From Arabidopsis thaliana (Eukaryota > Streptophyta > Magnoliopsida > Brassicales > Brassicaceae): a DNA stretch of 64,000 bases. The notes below the pieces were generated by a model. That model had not been told where the DNA came from and did not search any database. It saw only the letters and a list, made by a program, of their open reading frames with translations. This document shows positions 59,070 to 64,000 of the stretch, piece after piece. The translations under genes were made by a program, and so were the position numbers. Positions within the stretch are counted from its first letter, which is position 1. Each line of letters opens with the position of its first letter. The stretch covers positions 25,113,835-25,177,834 of the forward strand of contig NC_003076.8 of the NCBI RefSeq assembly GCF_000001735.4, in the 5' to 3' direction.

Positions 59070-62000
59070 ACTCTAACCCTGTATTTTAAAATGAACAATT
59101 CTCTTCATATTCGGGAATTTATATTGTTAAGTTTAATTTCTCTGGCCGACAAGAAAAACACAAATCTTAGTTGCACAAATCTTAATCACTATAAACAATC
59201 ATACGAACATAAATATTCTTCACTAACACTCAATTATCTCTAGAAAGTGTGCTTTTACAGAGACTTAGTGGGACGACATATATACCGTTTTCTTGATTAC
59301 TTTAAAGACTAATCAAATTTAAATCCGTTGACTCTAGTCCACCATTTTTTAGTTTGATATAGCGGTCAATTTTTCCTTTTATTTAAAATTTATGTAATAA
59401 TAAACTAAGAAAGAGGCTGTGGTATATTATTTCTAAACTATTCTTGCATTAACACAGAAAAACAATTCTATTAAAGAAAAATACAATCACCCCACAGGGT
59501 CACGCCGAAACCCTTAGAGTAAAGAGGCTATGATATGATTAAGCTTTCTTGCATAATGCAATTATTGTTGAAATTTCATTCCAACAGAAGTGGAGATCGC
59601 CCTTTAAGCTATTCCTTTTTAATCATTATTAGTCTTTTTAATTTGTTTGAAATTTTAATCATTAATCTTGCTGTTTCTTCCTCTCTATATGGCTCTTTTA
59701 CATAGTCCTTACTCCTTAATATATAATTTTTTTGTAAAAACAATAATCATGAGAGAAGTGTTACACTTTGTCAACCCAATTGTATATTTTTCATATCATA
59801 CTTTCCTTAACGGAAATTTTCTGATGTAAAGGAGCTGAAAAGCATAAACGAAAATGTATCAAAAACATTAAAAAAAATAAAGAGAGACATAGAAGATACA
59901 AAGATCAAAATAGATTAGGGATTGGATCTTCGATGTTTTGTCTATCCCAAACTGCATATACATCTAGATATAGTAATTCAATAAGGCATCTAGACCTACC
60001 CCATCGAGGAACATAGATCAAAATAATGATCGTGGGGATAAAAAGGCAATAAAATGTTGCCAGCTTTTTGTAATAATGCACAGCAAAGATCCTATCAGTA
60101 ATGTTTTAGGTATGATCTCTGATGTTAGCTTTTGATATTTTTGGTCGGTTGATTGGGGAAGTGCAGCACATTCGACCGGTATGACTTGTCCGATGAGGTT
60201 CTTGCCCACAATTTGGTACTGTCCCCAAAACCTCAATTATATCTGCTTCTTTTTATGAGTTTCATACATTAACCAAAAGCGGTAAGCGGTCATTGCCGGT
60301 TGACTTTTTATTTCTATCATCACTTTTAAGTTTCATATGCTGTGGTTTGGTATATTGTTTTTTTTTTTCGACCGAAGAAATACTAGCTAGTAGTTTTACT
60401 TACCTAACTAATAAACTAACACATTGTCGATGAAAAATTAATAATTAATATCACATTGTCTTAGAATATAATAGCTTATTAGTTTGATTTATGAAAATGT
60501 GAAATAAGTGGATTATGCTTTAGTCAATTTCGCCATCTATATTGATTTCACCTGCCATTTAAAACATCACTAATTCCCTATACTCTTACCACCACTAATT
60601 CACCAAGTTTTTTTCTGTGGATTTGTATTTCAAGTCAATAAATAGAATTCATTAATGTTAAAGAAAACGCACTACACATTCTAATGTAAGAAAACTTTAA
60701 AAGCAATAAGAATACATACAGAATTTTTTATATAATTGTATATAAAAATCACGTGAATCATGTTGTAAATGCGCGTAGGTTTATATATGTGGATGCATTT
60801 TAAGGCCATTCAATTTGTTAAAGAGTAATTTATGGCAACGAGTATTTAATTATGGAAGCGAATTATCATAATTGGGTTTCTTTAAAACGGAAAGTGGGAG
60901 GAAGAGCATCGAAATGCGTCACGTTTTAGCAATACAAATGAAATGGGAGAGAAGAAGTGCGTGTCGTTTTCACCAATCCATTAAAAGTGATTCCAAGTCA
61001 AAATATTCCAAAAGCGATTGCGATTGCGATCATCGATCCAACGCCTAACGCGTTGCCGTTACCTTTTCCCCTATTTAAAATTATTTGGTGGTGTTTACAC
61101 AATTTCATATGTATAACATGTTATAAGTATTTATATTACTGTTGTATATATGCGTCACTAGTCAGACAATAATGTTTTGTATTTATATAACAAGTTGAAA
61201 ATTTAATTCAAAAATAAAAAAATAAAATTAGGTAGTCCGATAGTAAAATTGTTACAGCCGTGTTTACTTATGATATAACAAGATGATGACTGCTTTTTGA
61301 ATTTTGGCTGAATAAATACAAAATAAATGAAAAGAATGAAAAAAAAAAGTAATTTTGTTTGAAAAGAAAAAGTTTATTTATGGCAAAAAGTGATCGAACC
61401 TTCGACATGTGCTTCTCTGCAAAACTGCAACTTTATATAATAAAGGTGTTACTTCTACAGTTTGCTTCTAAAATCCTCCAATCAGGCCATCGCTCCCGGA
61501 ATTTTTCTTTATTTCCGATTTTTATTTTTATGTTTTGTGAGGCCATTTATTTAGAATTACACTTCAAGTAGAAATGAGAACAAAATACATAAATGGTAAT
61601 GCAACCGAAAGTGTGTATACCAAAAGTACATATACCCTCGAGACAGTAAGCTATTAAAAATTCTCACTATTAATATAAAGTTTGCCAAAAACGATAATAG
61701 GTCCAATGAAATTTCCGAACTAATGTGTAAAGTGATACTCCTCATATACAATTTGGAAGAGAATAACGATTAAACGCCAAAGAATGGCTCTCAACAAACA
61801 CAACTCTGTTTTCGTGTGAAAAAGGTATAAGGTTACGATTGAGTTTGATTTGAGGTTCTATAAAAAACTAGGGCAAGATCTTGAGTAACAACACTTTCTG
61901 TAGCACGTTTTTTTTTTATAATGATAATGTTCCGAGCGTAGAATTTCAACTTACATAGTTTTTTTTCTTCATATTTTCGTTGTTTTTTCTTCTACTTTTT

Positions 62001-62815
62001 GACAAAGTGTATAGGTTTTGATCGTTAACTAATAAATGGAATCGAGAAAACGTTGAATAGAATGATAGAATTAAATAAAGAAAATAAACTTTCTCCAAGG
62101 AGATCTTTTGGAATTGTAATTTTCATTAATCTTGCAAGAATTACATATAAATGAGTGGATATTTGTCATCTAACGCCGAACTACAGTACCAACTTAGACA
62201 TATATGTCATATGACCAAACAAAAATCCAAAAAATAATTAATTATTTTTAGTTAGGTCCATTATGATCCGGTCTAATCGGATCAAAGAAGACTCCCAAAA
62301 TCTAAGGTTGTATCTCCTAGAGAATTTCTTGATAACGAAGTTGGCGTATAGAGATAATGCTGAGAGAAATTAGATTGGTCCATATCTTGATTGATGCTCT
62401 TGTATATGGAAGTGCCTATAAAGTCTAAAGACATATACGACCAAAACCACAAATGATGAGTGAGTAGAACTAAGAGTTGTATCATCAAAGAAAAAGTATT
62501 CTAAAAACGGAATTCTCTTTTCGTATTACTTCGTATAATTGGTCCCTGAAAAGACAGAAAACTTGAAATTCTATGCTTTTTATTTGATTAGGTTTGTTTC
62601 GGTTGGATATAGACGTATAGTATACATATCAAAAGTACCAAAATATATTTGAAGTTGCATAAAGTTGTGTTCGATCGGACCAAGTTTTGATTCACATACT
62701 GGTATATGTGTTTATATGGCTTTAATCGAGTTAGTGATCTTTTAGGTGTGGTTTGATTTGATTCAAGGCAATTAGATTTAAGTGAAAGTGTACATCAATT
62801 TGCGTGTTTCTAATC

Positions 62816-62851
62816 CTATTAATATTTTTTTTGGTCGAACTTCTATTAATA
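62816..62851. repeat. Poly(T)-GGTCGAA micro-insertion with 9-bp direct repeats
   Basis: CTATTAATA occurs at 62816-62824 and 62843-62851 and brackets TTTTTTTTGGTCGAACTT. On the minus strand the insert reads AAGTTCGACC followed by A8. It lies only 16 bp left of the MITE target duplication. Confidence 0.55.
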
Positions 62852-62867
62852 CTAAATTTTAATATTG

Positions 62868-63164
62868 CTTGCGAGCAGCCCCGGCTCACAAGGGTGGGCA
62901 ATGAGTACAATTGCCTAAGGCTATTTTTTTTTGTTTTGAAATTTCTTCATACATAAAAACCCAAATATTTTTAAAATTGTTAATAGTCTAAAAGTTATAC
63001 CTCAAAAGCCTCAATTTTGTTTTTAAAAATATCATCGTTTTATAATTAAAAAAAAAACACAAATCTTTGGAAAAATTAGTAAGAATTTTTAAGAAAATTA
63101 ATAGGCAAAAAAAAAAAAATTGCCCTAAGGCTCAGATTTTCTTTGAGCCGGGACTGCTTGCGAG
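62868..63164. mobile_element. hAT-type MITE with 8-bp target duplication
   Basis: CTTGCGAG is perfectly repeated at 62868-62875 and 63157-63164. It encloses a 281-bp element (62876-63156) whose ends are inverted repeats: CAGCCCCGGCTCA at the left and TGAGCCGGGACTG at the right, with one mismatch in 13. An 8-bp target duplication and a CAG-CTG terminus with a CCGGC core define the hAT superfamily. A second inner pair of related motifs (TTGCCTAAGGCT near 62911 and TTGCCCTAAGGCTC near 63120) is also visible. There is no coding capacity, so it is non-autonomous. Confidence 0.93.
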
Positions 63165-64000
63165 GAAGTAGATCCCAAGACATGTCAACTTACTTAATTC
63201 TTTATGTTGGACACTTGGACCTTCAGTTGAATTAACAAGAGCGTTGTTTTTTTTTTTATAAACTGTTTGATTTTAAAATCTTTGTAAAAAAATTCAAAAC
63301 GTATATTGGCTTTGGTTGTATTATTTAACCGTCTAGACTGCAGAAATATGATTGCTTCAAAATGATCAACGTGTTATTCACTCTTCAGTATCGGGGAAAA
63401 TTTGAGAGGGGATAAATATGGATAAAGTGGAGATATACAGTCCTAATCCGACTTTTACAGCAACGTCGAAGATATATTTTTAGACTTTTAATTAGAAAAT
63501 ATTCGAGTTAGCAAAAATAATATCAAACGCCAGAACATACCAATAATACAAAATCCACCCTTTCGATAGATTCGTTTGTGCGAATTGTTCAGTCTTTTTT
63601 CTATAATTTATTTTCTTCATTGACCATATTTTCCGTTCACACACCTATTGCTATTGATATGGAACTATTACTTTATTTCGACAACATGTTATATATATGT
63701 ATATCTTATATGTGCTTCTAACGAATGATATAATTGAAAGTAGGTAAGATACATCATAAAAATGATTATCTTAGGCGAGAAATTAAAATATAAATAAATA
63801 GTGTGGGATAAAACAAAGTTGACAAGATTCTTAGTTTTATAAATGGTGTGGAAATGGCGAGAACGGTTCTGTTGAATCGTTAAAAAAAACATAGAAGTGG
63901 TATACACATATATAGGCAAAGTGAGTGATACTACATAGAAAAATATTACGTAAATATTAAAGGATGAATTCTTATGGTAAAATAAAAATATATAATTAAA

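Larger units (their letters stand above)
53989..64000. other. 10-kb gene-poor region downstream of GTR2 start
   Basis: The left end is the GTR2 promoter (about 53989-54400, C+T-rich leader). The rest is A+T-rich. I find no exon-like open frame with a recognisable domain, no tRNA and no long terminal repeats. Supported contents are an (AT)n tract, several poly(T) micro-insertions with direct repeats and a hAT MITE near the right end, all listed separately. Short frames (for example 60018-60236 on the minus strand, 60957-61172 on plus) show nothing I can name. Unannotated non-coding RNAs or old transposon remains cannot be excluded. Confidence 0.5.

Noticed and set aside
60018..60236. 72-codon minus-strand frame whose start (RFWGQYQIVGKNL) faintly recalls ribosomal protein L18a
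   Set aside because: Only about eight residues look similar; the rest does not match and no neighbouring exon continues it. Not enough to call a pseudogene.
60957..61172. 71-codon plus-strand frame with IAIAII and a Pro-rich run
   Set aside because: It begins at a non-ATG codon, has no domain, and its repetitive part comes from a GCGATTGCGATTGCGAT repeat.
61360..61440. Minus-strand GGTTCGATC resembling the B box of a tRNA-derived SINE
   Set aside because: No A box at the right distance, no tail and no flanking target duplication.
1..64000. CRISPR arrays, operons, prophage or other prokaryotic features
   Set aside because: The sequence is plant nuclear DNA with spliced genes; no regularly spaced repeats or polycistronic layout is present.

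Overview
The window is nuclear DNA of a flowering plant. Genes are intron-rich, introns are short and A+T-rich (mostly 70-150 nt), and spacers are low in G+C. The gene order matches what I remember of the lower arm of Arabidopsis thaliana chromosome 5, about AT5G62570 to AT5G62680. Locus names and gene symbols come from memory. Exon structures were read from the sequence by joining exons at splice sites and checking reading phase. Most reconstructed proteins have the length I recall for the named gene (SDH7 100 aa, MOS14 958, bHLH79 281, GALT6 681, HIPL2 696, AHA11 956, GTR2 616).

Layout, left to right: CBP60A (+), an immune calmodulin-binding regulator; SDH7 (+), a small mitochondrial complex II subunit; a TORTIFOLIA1/SPIRAL2-like HEAT-repeat protein (+); MOS14 (-), a 27-exon transportin-SR; bHLH79 (-); GALT6 (+), an arabinogalactan-protein galactosyltransferase; two tandem defensin-like secreted peptides (+) with a MITE between them; a truncated F-box fragment (+); HIPL2 (-); ELF5 (-); a Tic22-like gene (-); an F-box/FBA gene (-); AHA11 (+), a plasma-membrane proton pump; GTR2/NPF2.11 (-), a glucosinolate transporter. 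The last 10 kb (about 54-64 kb) has no gene I can support. It is A+T-rich and holds an (AT)n tract, several tiny poly(T) insertions flanked by direct repeats, and one clear hAT-type MITE with an 8-bp target duplication.

These are individual housekeeping, signalling, transport and defence genes, not an operon or cassette. Two pairs are loosely linked by function: AHA11 makes the proton gradient that GTR2-type symporters use, and CBP60A and MOS14 both affect immunity. I see no new multi-gene system. The observations most worth a second look are small: an overlapping uORF plus a perfect 10-bp hairpin just before the CBP60A start codon, a proline-rich uORF before the HEAT-repeat gene, three GC-AG introns, two MITEs, a group of poly(T) micro-insertions with target-site duplications, and the tandem defensin-like pair.
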